Shown: positions 44,715-53,145 of the stretch, one piece after another
How positions within the stretch are numbered: the first letter of the stretch is position 1
Layout: each line of letters opens with the position of its first letter
Source: Hallella multisaccharivorax DSM 17128
Lineage (GTDB): Bacteria > Bacteroidota > Bacteroidia > Bacteroidales > Bacteroidaceae
Assembly (NCBI RefSeq): GCF_000218235.1
Contig: NZ_GL945017.1
Location: 2,067,775 to 2,131,774 of the forward strand
Length of the DNA stretch: 64,000 nt
Direction of reading: 5' to 3'
The notes under the pieces: model-generated
The model's database searches: none
Told to the model about the DNA's origin: nothing
Seen by the model: the letters and a program-made list of their open reading frames with translations, nothing else
Program-made: the position numbers and the translations under genes

Positions 44715-44787
44715 GCGGCAATAGCTCAGTTGGTAGAGCGCGACCTTGCCAAGGTCGAGGTCGCGGGTCCGAGTCCCGTTTGCCGCT
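44715..44787 (+). tRNA. tRNA-Gly (GCC)
   Basis: Acceptor GCGGCAA / TTGCCGC, D-arm AGCTCAGTTGGTAGAGC, anticodon arm CGACC-TTGCCAA-GGTCG, T-loop TCCGAGT within CGGG...CCCG. No encoded CCA. Identical to the copy at 45039. Confidence 0.95.
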
Positions 44788-44827
44788 CACTTTTTGAACA
44801 AATTCCTTCTTTTGAGGAAATCCTTTA

Positions 44828-44909
44828 GCCCAGGTGGCGGAATTGGTAGACGCGCACGTTTCAGGTGCGTGTGTTTCACGACGTGCAGGTTCGAGTCCTG
44901 TTCTGGGCA
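44828..44909 (+). tRNA. tRNA-Leu (CAG)
   Basis: Acceptor GCCCAGG / TCTGGGC, D-region TGGCGGAATTGGTAGACGC, anticodon loop TTCAGGT, long variable arm as expected for Leu, T-loop TTCGAGT. Confidence 0.93.
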
Positions 44910-44933
44910 CAAAGTTTGTATATGCGAACATTT

Positions 44934-45017
44934 GGAGGGGTGGCGGAATTGGTAGACGCGCTACTTTGAGGGGGTAGTGACTATTTTGTCGTGGGAGTTC
45001 GAGTCTCCTCCTCTTCA
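44934..45017 (+). tRNA. tRNA-Leu (GAG)
   Basis: Acceptor GGAGGGG / CCTCTTC with two G-T pairs, D-region TGGCGGAATTGGTAGACGC, anticodon loop TTGAGGG, long variable arm, T-loop TTCGAGT. Confidence 0.92.
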
Positions 45018-45038
45018 CATGTTTAATATTTAGTATGT

Positions 45039-45111
45039 GCGGCAATAGCTCAGTTGGTAGAGCGCGACCTTGCCAAGGTCGAGGTCGCGGGTCCGAGTCC
45101 CGTTTGCCGCT
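45039..45111 (+). tRNA. tRNA-Gly (GCC), second copy
   Basis: Sequence identical to the tRNA at 44715-44787. A T-rich tail (TCTTTTTCTTT) follows and could end the cluster transcript. Confidence 0.95.
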
Positions 45112-45146
45112 CTTTTTCTTTACATTAATAAGGAAACCTATTTTCC

Positions 45147-45704
45147 ATGAATTTATATATTAGGTATTTTGACAATGAAACTCTTGTGCACAGCGCAGAA
45201 GAGGCATTAGACTTCCTGCGTTCTTTGGGTGAGATTACTGTTACCCGCAATATGGAAGAGGATATAAAGGAATATGCATCAAGCAATGTGATGTTTCCCA
45301 AACGCTATAAGGTTCGTGCACACGTTTATTTTATTATCATCAAGACAATGGCCGATAACATGCGTGATTTCAAGGAAAAGAAAGCTATGAAAGCCACGCA
45401 AGGCTCTGCAACCGTGCACAACGACAACCCACTGGCTCACCTGAATACACGGAAAGACGGCTGGTACGAAGGAGAAGTAGAATTCAAGCGCGTCGTACTT
45501 ATACCCTCTACCGGAAAGCATGAATACCGTGATACTACCTTTGTAGCGCGCTGCAAAGCACTGTCTGCCTTGGATTGCTACAATCGGATTGTTGAATACC
45601 TACGCACACGCGTAGACAGCAGAAGCCAATTCCCCTCGGCTAAGGGTAAAAAATTCCACTATAAATATCTTGGCATGTGGAAAGAAGCAGAGGCTAAAGA
45701 GTAA
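45147..45704 (+). CDS. Conserved hypothetical protein upstream of ssb
   Basis: A 185-residue soluble protein. It begins MNLYIRYFDNETLVHSAEEA and has a central basic/charged stretch and a C-terminal LSALDCYNRIVEYLRTRVDS. I do not recognise a named domain, and no signal or membrane segment is seen. It lies directly after the tRNA cluster and 18 nt before ssb. Confidence 0.75.
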   Translation: MNLYIRYFDNETLVHSAEEALDFLRSLGEITVTRNMEEDIKEYASSNVMFPKRYKVRAHVYFIIIKTMADNMRDFKEKKAMKATQGSATVHNDNPLAHLNTRKDGWYEGEVEFKRVVLIPSTGKHEYRDTTFVARCKALSALDCYNRIVEYLRTRVDSRSQFPSAKGKKFHYKYLGMWKEAEAKE

Positions 45705-45722
45705 TTTGTAAAGGGATAAGAG

Positions 45723-46067
45723 ATGAACAAGGTAATGCTGATTGGCAATGTCGGCAAAGATCCCGATGTACATTATTATGACTCCGACCAAGCCATAGCT
45801 AAAGCCACGCTGGCTACAACAGAGAGAGGCTATACAACGAAGGACGGCACCAAGATACCGGACCGGACAGAATGGCATAACCTCATATTCTATCGGCAGT
45901 TAGCGAAAATCGTGGAGCAATATGTCCATAAAGGTGACAAGCTCTACGTTGAAGGACGTCTCCACTATAACAACTACGAAGACAAATTAGGGAAGAAGCA
46001 TTTCATCACGGAAATTTACGTTGATAATATGGAGCTTCTCTCACCAAGACAAAATCAATCCGTCTAA
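45723..46067 (+). CDS. ssb: Single-stranded DNA-binding protein
   Basis: A 114-residue OB-fold protein (MNKVMLIGNVGKDPDVHYYD, then TEWHNLIFYRQLAKIVEQYVHKGDKLYVEGRL). The acidic C-terminal tip of main SSBs is missing: it ends PRQNQSV. It sits in the ssb-gldE order usual for Bacteroidetes. The short form without the DDDIPF-type tail may be a secondary SSB. Confidence 0.93.
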   Translation: MNKVMLIGNVGKDPDVHYYDSDQAIAKATLATTERGYTTKDGTKIPDRTEWHNLIFYRQLAKIVEQYVHKGDKLYVEGRLHYNNYEDKLGKKHFITEIYVDNMELLSPRQNQSV

Positions 46068-46083
46068 GATTTAGATTTCGACA

Positions 46084-47433
46084 TTGGACATATTTGCTTT
46101 TAGTCACCTCAACGATGTGATGACGTTTCATCCATTGACATCAGGAGTAGTCTTTGCCATCATCCTGACGATTGTTCTCCTGTTGCTTTCTGGCTTCGCC
46201 AGTGGTTCAGAAATTGCGTTCTTCAGCCTTTCCCCTCAAGATCTTAACGATCTTGACGCCGAAAACAATCCAAATGACGCAGGCATAGAACGTCTTCGCG
46301 ACGACTCCGAGCGGACCCTGGCCACCATCCTTATCACCAACAACCTTGTCAACGTCATGATCATCATGCTCTGCAACTACATCTTCGGCTCTCTTGTGAG
46401 CTTTAAGGTGAAGTGGCTGGAGTTTGTGGTGATAACAGTCCTGCTTACGTTTCTTCTTCTTCTTTTTGGCGAGATCATGCCAAAAATCTATAGCAGATCT
46501 GCTCCATTAAAGTTTTGTCGAAGAGCTGTCAATGGCATTCTCCTCCTCCGTAAGTTGTTTTGGCCGTTGGAGACCGTACTCATCAAAAGCGGAGTGATTG
46601 CCAAGAAAGCAATACCCAAGGAAAATCGCCAGCTCAGTGTCGACGACCTCGAGCAAGCACTTGAGCTGACCGACAAAGAAGATATCAAAGACGAGCAAAA
46701 TATGCTCAAAGGCATCATTCGCTTTGGCGACGAAACGGCAAAAGAAATTATGACTCCCAGACAAGATATGGGAGATATTGATATCCACTCCACTTATCCG
46801 GAAGTCCTGAATTTCATTGTAGCTAATAACTACAGTCGTATTCCGGTCTACCAAAACAATGAGGACAATATCCGCGGAATACTATACATCAAAGACTTAC
46901 TTCCTTACTTGGGCAAGCATGACAACTTCCGTTGGCAAAGCTTGATCCGCCCACCATACTTCGTGCCTGAGACCAAGAAGATTGATGATCTCTTGCGCGA
47001 GTTTCAGGAGAACAAGATTCATATCGCCATTGTGGTCGATGAGTTTGGAGGCACCAGTGGCCTTGTCACGCTTGAAGACATCTTAGAAGAGATTGTAGGC
47101 GAGATCAACGACGAATATGATGACGAAGACAAGCAATACAGCCGGATCAATAGCAATACCTACCTTTTTGAAGGAAAGACGCTGCTGAGCGATTTTTGCA
47201 GGATACTGGGCATTGACGATGATGAGTTCAATGGCGTTGTCGGCGATGCGGACTCCCTTGCCGGACTTCTCCTTGAGTTGAAAGGCGATTTCTTAGACCT
47301 CCACGAACGCATCAGCTACAAACAGTACACTTTTGAAGTGATGGCCGTGGAAGAACGCCGCATCAGCCGCGTGAAAGTGATCATCAAGAATCAGACATCT
47401 GACAATGCCACTGTTCCGGATCCAAAAGCCTGA
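46084..47433 (+). CDS. gldE: Gliding-motility-associated protein GldE (CorC/HlyC-type)
   Basis: A 449-residue membrane protein with four N-terminal helices of the CNNM/DUF21 domain (about 15-150), two CBS domains (ITPRQD-like EIMTPRQDMGDI at about 218, then FVPETKKIDDLLREFQENK) and a C-terminal CorC transporter-associated domain. The start used is a TTG at 46084; the ATG at 46120 is an alternative that would trim 12 residues. In non-gliding Bacteroidales its role is probably ion homeostasis. Confidence 0.9.
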   Translation: MDIFAFSHLNDVMTFHPLTSGVVFAIILTIVLLLLSGFASGSEIAFFSLSPQDLNDLDAENNPNDAGIERLRDDSERTLATILITNNLVNVMIIMLCNYIFGSLVSFKVKWLEFVVITVLLTFLLLLFGEIMPKIYSRSAPLKFCRRAVNGILLLRKLFWPLETVLIKSGVIAKKAIPKENRQLSVDDLEQALELTDKEDIKDEQNMLKGIIRFGDETAKEIMTPRQDMGDIDIHSTYPEVLNFIVANNYSRIPVYQNNEDNIRGILYIKDLLPYLGKHDNFRWQSLIRPPYFVPETKKIDDLLREFQENKIHIAIVVDEFGGTSGLVTLEDILEEIVGEINDEYDDEDKQYSRINSNTYLFEGKTLLSDFCRILGIDDDEFNGVVGDADSLAGLLLELKGDFLDLHERISYKQYTFEVMAVEERRISRVKVIIKNQTSDNATVPDPKA

Positions 47434-47989
47434 CAGACAGACAGGCATAGCCATTTGGCAGATGACTGAGTCGTTGGAGTCGCTGCCGCGCCCCACACAA
47501 ATTGATTACGGCAAGTATGGCTCTCCGCATCGTCTTCAAGAGATACTTACAGAGTATTTGCTGCTTCAAAAACTTACCGGCCAGCAAGGGCTCGTTATCA
47601 ATCACCGACCGAATGGCGCTCCGCTTGTCAATGGCTATCATGTCAGCATCACGCACACAAAAGGTTGGGCAGCGATGATGCTGTCTGAAGACCACTCTGT
47701 AGGGATTGACATCGAGTACATTTCCGACCGAGTCGACCGGATCACCTCACGGTTTCTCCGTCCCGACGAACAACAGTCTACGCTTGGCGAACGTCTGGTC
47801 AACTGGTGCGCAAAGGAAGCCGTTTACAAATATTACAGCGATTTAGACCTGCGTTTCAACGAAATGCGTGCCCTACCCTATTGCCAAAGCCCTTCTGGAG
47901 TCCTCGTGATGGAGAATCTCCGACAACACGAGACCGTATACGTCTCCTATGAGATAAACCAATACTTCGTCCTGGCCTATCTAAGATGA
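47405..47989 (+). CDS. 4'-phosphopantetheinyl transferase superfamily protein
   Basis: A 194-residue enzyme that would attach phosphopantetheine to carrier proteins. The magnesium-binding motif VGIDIEYI and the NWCAKEAVYKYY motif are both present, as is the upstream ISITHTKGWAAMML. The start ATG lies inside gldE (29-nt overlap). It occupies the place often taken by gldD. Confidence 0.9.
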   Translation: MPLFRIQKPDRQTGIAIWQMTESLESLPRPTQIDYGKYGSPHRLQEILTEYLLLQKLTGQQGLVINHRPNGAPLVNGYHVSITHTKGWAAMMLSEDHSVGIDIEYISDRVDRITSRFLRPDEQQSTLGERLVNWCAKEAVYKYYSDLDLRFNEMRALPYCQSPSGVLVMENLRQHETVYVSYEINQYFVLAYLR

Positions 47990-48106
47990 ACGGTGCTCCA
48001 AGTGCTTTTTTACAGATTCTTAATACAAAATGCTATTATAAAACAATCAATGTGAATTTTTTTGCATTTTTTTAGCTTATTACTTGGTGCTTTCCGTGAA
48101 AATGCT

Positions 48107-48114
48107 TACTTTTG
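48107..48114 (+). promoter_or_regulatory. TAnnTTTG promoter of gldB
   Basis: TACTTTTG, 48 nt before the TTG start of the GldB-like gene. The 115 nt between the transferase and this box is AT-rich with no other feature. Confidence 0.6.
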
Positions 48115-48161
48115 CAGGGGTTATAATAGGTATTATTGGGACAAGATTAAAGCTATAAAGA

Positions 48162-49007
48162 TTGCTACATAAATTATTCTACATATTATTGCTCTGTATT
48201 CTCTGTTCGTCATGTGAGTTTAAACTAAGGACAAACGATGAAGATGATGACCCCTCTACCCTAAAGGTAGAGCGCTATGACCGGTTGGAAAGCCGTTATG
48301 TCATCACCGGAGACTTCTCCGCTCTGCAACAAATGAATACCGAATATCCCATAGAGACCCGTACACTTGTAGAAAAAATGCTACGTATCGGCGATGTCAG
48401 CGACCACGACATCAGCGACCGCTTTCTTCGTTTCTATCAAGACTCTACGCTGCAGACGCTCGTCAGTGACGTGGAGTTGGAGTATGCCAATATGGACGAC
48501 ATCAATCAAAATCTCCGTAAAGCTTTCTCCACCTTACGCGACTGGGTTCCGGAGTTGCCCCTGCCCCGCATCTACACTCAGATTGGAGCCTTCGACCAGA
48601 GCGTCGTTGTAGGAGACCGCATGATTGGTATCTCGCTTGATAAATACATGGGATCCAAATACCCGCTTTATAAGCGCTTCGGATACAGCAATGAGCAACT
48701 TGAGTCCATGAGCCGTGGCTACATCGTCCCAGATTGTATCAGCTTCTATCTGTTAAGCCTCTATCCACTGAAAAACTTCGATTCAAGAGCTCAGTTGGAA
48801 AAGGACCTTCACATGGGAATGGTGATGTGGGTGGCCAACCAAGCCGTCAGATCCAACGTATTCGACACCGACTATGTCAGGATCATTAATAGCTATATGA
48901 AAAAGAATCCGAGCTTTACCATCAAGCAACTTCTTGAATCAGACAACTATAGCAGATTCTCAGACGCTATATCGAAGCTAAAGAATAAGAATCGCCTCCA
49001 TAGCTGA
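48162..49007 (+). CDS. gldB: GldB-like lipoprotein
   Basis: A 281-residue lipoprotein with a lipobox at LCSSC (Cys18). Segments VERYDRLESRYVITGDFSAL, PRIYTQIGAFDQSVVVGDRMIGISLDKYMG and YIVPDCISFYLLS match GldB, a gliding-associated lipoprotein with a distant peptidase-like fold. The start is TTG at 48162. Its stop codon TGA (49005-49007) is the first three bases of the repeat array that follows. Confidence 0.88.
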   Translation: MLHKLFYILLLCILCSSCEFKLRTNDEDDDPSTLKVERYDRLESRYVITGDFSALQQMNTEYPIETRTLVEKMLRIGDVSDHDISDRFLRFYQDSTLQTLVSDVELEYANMDDINQNLRKAFSTLRDWVPELPLPRIYTQIGAFDQSVVVGDRMIGISLDKYMGSKYPLYKRFGYSNEQLESMSRGYIVPDCISFYLLSLYPLKNFDSRAQLEKDLHMGMVMWVANQAVRSNVFDTDYVRIINSYMKKNPSFTIKQLLESDNYSRFSDAISKLKNKNRLHS

Positions 49008-49114
49008 CGCATTGCCTTTACAGCGTTGACGCATTGCCTTTACAGCGTTGACGCATTGCCTTTACGGCGTTGACGCATTGTCTTTACGGCGTTGACGCAT
49101 TGCCTTTACGGCGT
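49005..49114. repeat. 22-bp repeat family copy 5 (five units)
   Basis: Five contiguous units starting exactly on the gldB stop codon, each TGACGCATTGCCTTTACxGC followed by GT, with ACAGC in the first two and ACGGC in the rest. A partial unit (TGACGCAATT) follows. Confidence 0.93.
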
Positions 49115-49192
49115 TGACGCAATTTCACTTTTTATATCTATTACTGCAATCGTAATGGATCATAAATTCTTGCACGTTTCAAACCTTTTTCG

Positions 49193-49200
49193 TAACTTTG
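49193..49200 (+). promoter_or_regulatory. TAnnTTTG promoter of the initiator gene
   Basis: TAACTTTG, 36 nt upstream of the start codon at 49236. Confidence 0.6.
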
Positions 49201-49235
49201 CAGAAAACTCATAGAAGAAGGCGAAGAACCACATC

Positions 49236-50381
49236 ATGACAGTATCGACAGCAACCAAAAAAGCATCATCCACAAGAAAGAAGAGCGGACGGCGCGAATA
49301 TGGCAAAGGGAAAAAACGCGATGTAAAGCGCAATATTCCCACTGATCTCATTCCCCTTGAGAACGAGACTTGGCTGCTGCAACCTATTGCCGTGACCATG
49401 ATGCGGCACGACTACTCACTCATGCAGATCCGAATTCTGGTGTGCGTCGTGGAGAAAATGCAGCAGAAACTGCGCGAGATGCTTGACAGAAAGACGTTGG
49501 AACCCACCATTTTCCCTACCGAGTTGGACCCAGACGGGCGATTAGAAATCAAACTCTATTTCAAGACCTTAGGCGTGGATCCCAACCACTATCCGCAGCT
49601 CAGGGACAGCCTTAAGCTTCTCGCCTCCGTCCCCGTAGAGATACCTTATAAGACTTCTGACGGGCGCAGCTATCTCAAAGTAACCAATCTCTGTGATGTC
49701 TACATTCCGGAAGAGCAATCCATCTATGAGAAATACACGCTTCTGAAGATTGATCGACAGGTCGCAGAGAGACTACTCTCCCTTCGGCTTGGCTATTCAA
49801 CCCTGGGAAAACAAATTGTCTTCTCCTGCCACAACCGTTATTCCCAGCGCGTCTATATGTTCATCAAGAGTTGGGTCGATAAAGGCACCTGGGTTGTGAA
49901 GACCCTGGAGTTCCGCAAGATGCTACGTCTGGAGAACATGTACAGCAAGTTCAGCGACTTCTGCCGCCGCGTGCTCGACCCCGCCAAGACAGAGCTTCAA
50001 GAACTGGCCGAGAACGGTTTTTGCGATTGCTACTTCGACTACGATAAACGCTATGAGCACGGTCAGCGAGGCGGTGAGCCCGATGACCTCATCTTCCACA
50101 TTTATCGTCCGAAGAATGCTATTGCAAGCCTGGAGCACATCTCCGACCTGCAACGGCGCCAGTTTGCCGACATGCTCACCCGATACTTTGGCTTCGACGC
50201 AAGCACGGCCGACCGCATGAGCCTGCGCATTACCCCCGACAACTATACCGACGCCGTGAATAAACTCATGGACTTGCGAAAACGCATGGGGCACGATCTG
50301 ACCGTGCACGACCGAGCAGCCTATACGTTTGCGGCACTCGACAACCTGTTCAGAGGTGTGAGCATCGTGAAAAAAAGCTGA
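49236..50381 (+). CDS. Plasmid-type replication initiator (Rep_3 superfamily) in the chromosome
   Basis: A 381-residue protein with a Lys/Arg-rich N-terminus (about 1-30) and a pair of winged-helix domains as in Rep_3/RepB initiators. Segments ENETWLLQPIAVTMMRHDYS, KLLASVPVEIPYKTSDGRSY, SCHNRYSQRVYMFIKSWVDKG and KFSDFCRRVLDPAKTELQEL are typical. It lies among core genes (gldB, yggS, purA). It may be a domesticated DNA-binding protein. Iterons of the kind used by such proteins were not seen nearby. Confidence 0.82.
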   Translation: MTVSTATKKASSTRKKSGRREYGKGKKRDVKRNIPTDLIPLENETWLLQPIAVTMMRHDYSLMQIRILVCVVEKMQQKLREMLDRKTLEPTIFPTELDPDGRLEIKLYFKTLGVDPNHYPQLRDSLKLLASVPVEIPYKTSDGRSYLKVTNLCDVYIPEEQSIYEKYTLLKIDRQVAERLLSLRLGYSTLGKQIVFSCHNRYSQRVYMFIKSWVDKGTWVVKTLEFRKMLRLENMYSKFSDFCRRVLDPAKTELQELAENGFCDCYFDYDKRYEHGQRGGEPDDLIFHIYRPKNAIASLEHISDLQRRQFADMLTRYFGFDASTADRMSLRITPDNYTDAVNKLMDLRKRMGHDLTVHDRAAYTFAALDNLFRGVSIVKKS

Positions 50382-50457
50382 GAAGACTTAAGCCTTGTGC
50401 TTTAATTTCTGGCTTCTGATAAAAAATATATCATTATAACTTTATTCTATAATAGAA

Positions 50458-50952
50458 ATGAGATCAAGGACATCGGAATGGTTTGAAACTAAAATACGCT
50501 ACGCCAAAACGCAAGAAGACGGCACCCAAAAGAATGCCACCGAGCACTATGTGGTCGACGCACTGAGCTTTACTGAGGCCGAAGGCGCCATACTTGAAGA
50601 GATGAAGGTGTACATCTCCGGCGACTATAAAATCACCGATATCAAGCCAGCCGCCTTTCATGAGATATTCTTCTCCGACATGGACAAGGACGACAAATGG
50701 TACAAGGCCAAATTGATGTTCATCACTATCGACGAGAAAACACAGAAGGAAAAGCACACGGCCGTCACCTATCTGGTGCAGGCAGCAACCCTACCGGGGG
50801 CCGTGAAAAATATTACCGAGGTCATGGGCGGAACCATGATCGACTATGAAATCTCCAGCGTTGCCGAGACACAGATCATGGATGTCTTCGAGCATGACGC
50901 CGATCCGGAAAAACACAAACAACTGGAAGCTAACGTACAGAAGGAGGCATAA
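50458..50952 (+). CDS. DUF4494 family protein
   Basis: A 164-residue protein that matches the Bacteroidetes family DUF4494: EWFETKIRYAKTQEDGTQKN, YVVDALSFTEAEGAILEEM and TYLVQAATLPGAVKNITEVM. It has no signal or membrane helix. It ends 2 nt before the YggS gene, so the two are likely cotranscribed. Function unknown. Confidence 0.88.
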   Translation: MRSRTSEWFETKIRYAKTQEDGTQKNATEHYVVDALSFTEAEGAILEEMKVYISGDYKITDIKPAAFHEIFFSDMDKDDKWYKAKLMFITIDEKTQKEKHTAVTYLVQAATLPGAVKNITEVMGGTMIDYEISSVAETQIMDVFEHDADPEKHKQLEANVQKEA

Positions 50953-50954
50953 TA

Positions 50955-51629
50955 ATGGATATTGATGTTGCCGGTAACATAAAAAACATACTGCAAAATC
51001 TCCCCGATGGCGTGAGACTTGTGGCTATCAGCAAATTCCATCCCAAGGAATACGTGGAGGCCGCTTACGCAGTCGGCCAGCGCATCTTCGGCGAAAGTCA
51101 TGAGCAAGAACTCAAGGAGAAAGTGGGGCAACTGCCCAAGGATATTGAATGGCATTTCATCGGGCATCTGCAAACCAACAAAGTGAAGTATATTGCACCC
51201 TATATCTCCATGATTGAGGCTGTAGACTCCATGAAGCTCATACGGGAAATCGACAAGCAGGCAGTTAAGAACAACCGTATCATCGATATCTTGCTGGAAT
51301 TGCACATTGCCGAAGAAGAAACCAAATACGGTCTGACACTTGATGCTTGCCGAGACTTGCTGAGAGAGGGCGAATGGCGCAGTATGCACCATGTCCGCAT
51401 CTGCGGCCTGATGATGATGGCCAGCAATGTACCCGACGAGGCGCAGATACGCAAGGAAATGAACACCGCATGGGACTTCTTCAATGAGGTGAAGCACGAT
51501 TTCTTCAGCGATGCCCCTTGGTTCAAGGAGCGCTCATGGGGTATGAGCCACGACTACAAGATAGCCATGCAATGTCATTCCACCATGATCAGGGTCGGTA
51601 CCGCTATCTTCGGTCCAAGAGTGTATTAA
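50955..51629 (+). CDS. yggS: YggS/PLPBP family pyridoxal-phosphate protein
   Basis: A 224-residue alanine racemase-fold single-domain protein that binds PLP and buffers vitamin B6. The PLP lysine is in RLVAISKFHP; WHFIGHLQTNKVKYI and the C-terminal SWGMSHDYKIAMQCHSTMIR are family hallmarks. Confidence 0.92.
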   Translation: MDIDVAGNIKNILQNLPDGVRLVAISKFHPKEYVEAAYAVGQRIFGESHEQELKEKVGQLPKDIEWHFIGHLQTNKVKYIAPYISMIEAVDSMKLIREIDKQAVKNNRIIDILLELHIAEEETKYGLTLDACRDLLREGEWRSMHHVRICGLMMMASNVPDEAQIRKEMNTAWDFFNEVKHDFFSDAPWFKERSWGMSHDYKIAMQCHSTMIRVGTAIFGPRVY

Positions 51630-51681
51630 CACAATAATTTCTTTATTATTGTCAATTATTATCATATAATCGTATATTATA

Positions 51682-52956
51682 ATGAGCAACGGTAAAATAG
51701 ATGTTCTGCTGGGTCTGCAGTGGGGCGATGAAGGCAAAGGAAAAGTCGTTGACGTCCTCACTCCGAGGTATGACGTGGTGGCACGCTTCCAAGGCGGTCC
51801 CAACGCCGGTCACACACTGGAGTTTGAGGGACAGAAATATGTGCTCCGCAGCATCCCGTCCGGAATCTTCCAGGGAGGCAAGGTCAATCTCATCGGCAAT
51901 GGCGTCGTGCTGGCTCCCGATCTTTTCATGGACGAAGCCAAAGACCTTGAAAAGAGCGGGCATGAGCTGCATTCACGCCTGCACATTTCAAAGAAGGCAC
52001 ATCTCATCATGCCCACCCACCGTATTCTCGACCGTGCGCTCGAAGCTGCCAAAGGCAAGAATAAAGTGGGAACAACAGGCAAAGGCATTGGCCCCACCTA
52101 TACCGACAAAGTGAGCCGTAACGGATTGCGTGTCGGCGACATCCTTGAAAACTTCAATGATAAATACAAAGCACACAAGCAACGTCACTTACAGATGCTC
52201 AAGGCTCTGGGATGGACAGACTTCGAGGGCTTTGAGGCAACAGAGAAGAAATGGATGGAAGGCATAGAGTATCTGCGTCGATTCCACATTGTGGACAGCG
52301 AGATAGAGATCAACAAACTGCTCCGTGCGGGGAAGACCATTCTCTGTGAGGGGGCCCAGGGGACAATGCTCGACGTCGATTTCGGAAGCTATCCCTTCGT
52401 CACATCCAGCAACACCATCTGTGCAGGCGCCTGCACGGGCCTTGGTGTCGGTCCCAATAAAATCGGCAACGTGTATGGCATCATGAAGGCTTACTGTACC
52501 CGCGTAGGAGCAGGACCATTCCCTACCGAGCTATTCGACGAGACAGGGAAAACGATCCGTGACCTCGGTCATGAATACGGCGCCGTAACAGGACGAGAGC
52601 GCCGGTGTGGATGGATCGACCTTGTACAACTTCGTTATAGCATCATGATCAATGGCGTGACAGAACTCATCATGATGAAGAGCGATGTGCTCGATGGCTT
52701 TGACACCATTAAAGCGTGCGTGGCTTATCGCTTGCCCGACGGCACAGAGACACGTGACTTCCCGTATGAGATTGACGATGTGAAGCCCGTCTACAAAGAG
52801 ATCAAAGGCTGGAAGACGGATATGACTCGGTTCTCGTCGCCAGACCAATTTCCACAGGAGTTCAAGGACTACATCACATTCCTGGAGCAGGAGTTGGAAA
52901 CCAAGATAGGCATCATCTCCATTGGCCCTGATCGGGAACAAACCATTGAACTATAG
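51682..52956 (+). CDS. purA: Adenylosuccinate synthase
   Basis: A 424-residue GTP-dependent enzyme making adenylosuccinate from IMP and aspartate. The N-terminal GLQWGDEGKGKVVD P-loop, the GPNAGHT segment with the catalytic His, and GTTGKGIGPTY are intact. The 190 nt after it contain only a small GCAGA/TCTGC hairpin. Confidence 0.96.
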   Translation: MSNGKIDVLLGLQWGDEGKGKVVDVLTPRYDVVARFQGGPNAGHTLEFEGQKYVLRSIPSGIFQGGKVNLIGNGVVLAPDLFMDEAKDLEKSGHELHSRLHISKKAHLIMPTHRILDRALEAAKGKNKVGTTGKGIGPTYTDKVSRNGLRVGDILENFNDKYKAHKQRHLQMLKALGWTDFEGFEATEKKWMEGIEYLRRFHIVDSEIEINKLLRAGKTILCEGAQGTMLDVDFGSYPFVTSSNTICAGACTGLGVGPNKIGNVYGIMKAYCTRVGAGPFPTELFDETGKTIRDLGHEYGAVTGRERRCGWIDLVQLRYSIMINGVTELIMMKSDVLDGFDTIKACVAYRLPDGTETRDFPYEIDDVKPVYKEIKGWKTDMTRFSSPDQFPQEFKDYITFLEQELETKIGIISIGPDREQTIEL

Positions 52957-53145
52957 CAATGCATAATTTGTGTTTTCTGTATACCGGATATTGATAGAGA
53001 GGCAGATACTGTACCCGTCTGCACTCCGGAGGGCAACCTTATGCTGCGGGTGAATTAAGAGATGCAGTAAGACCAGAGCTGTCATCCCTACACCAAGTCC
53101 AAACAACACCAAAAGCAGTTATAATGACTTTTAATCGAAAGAATA

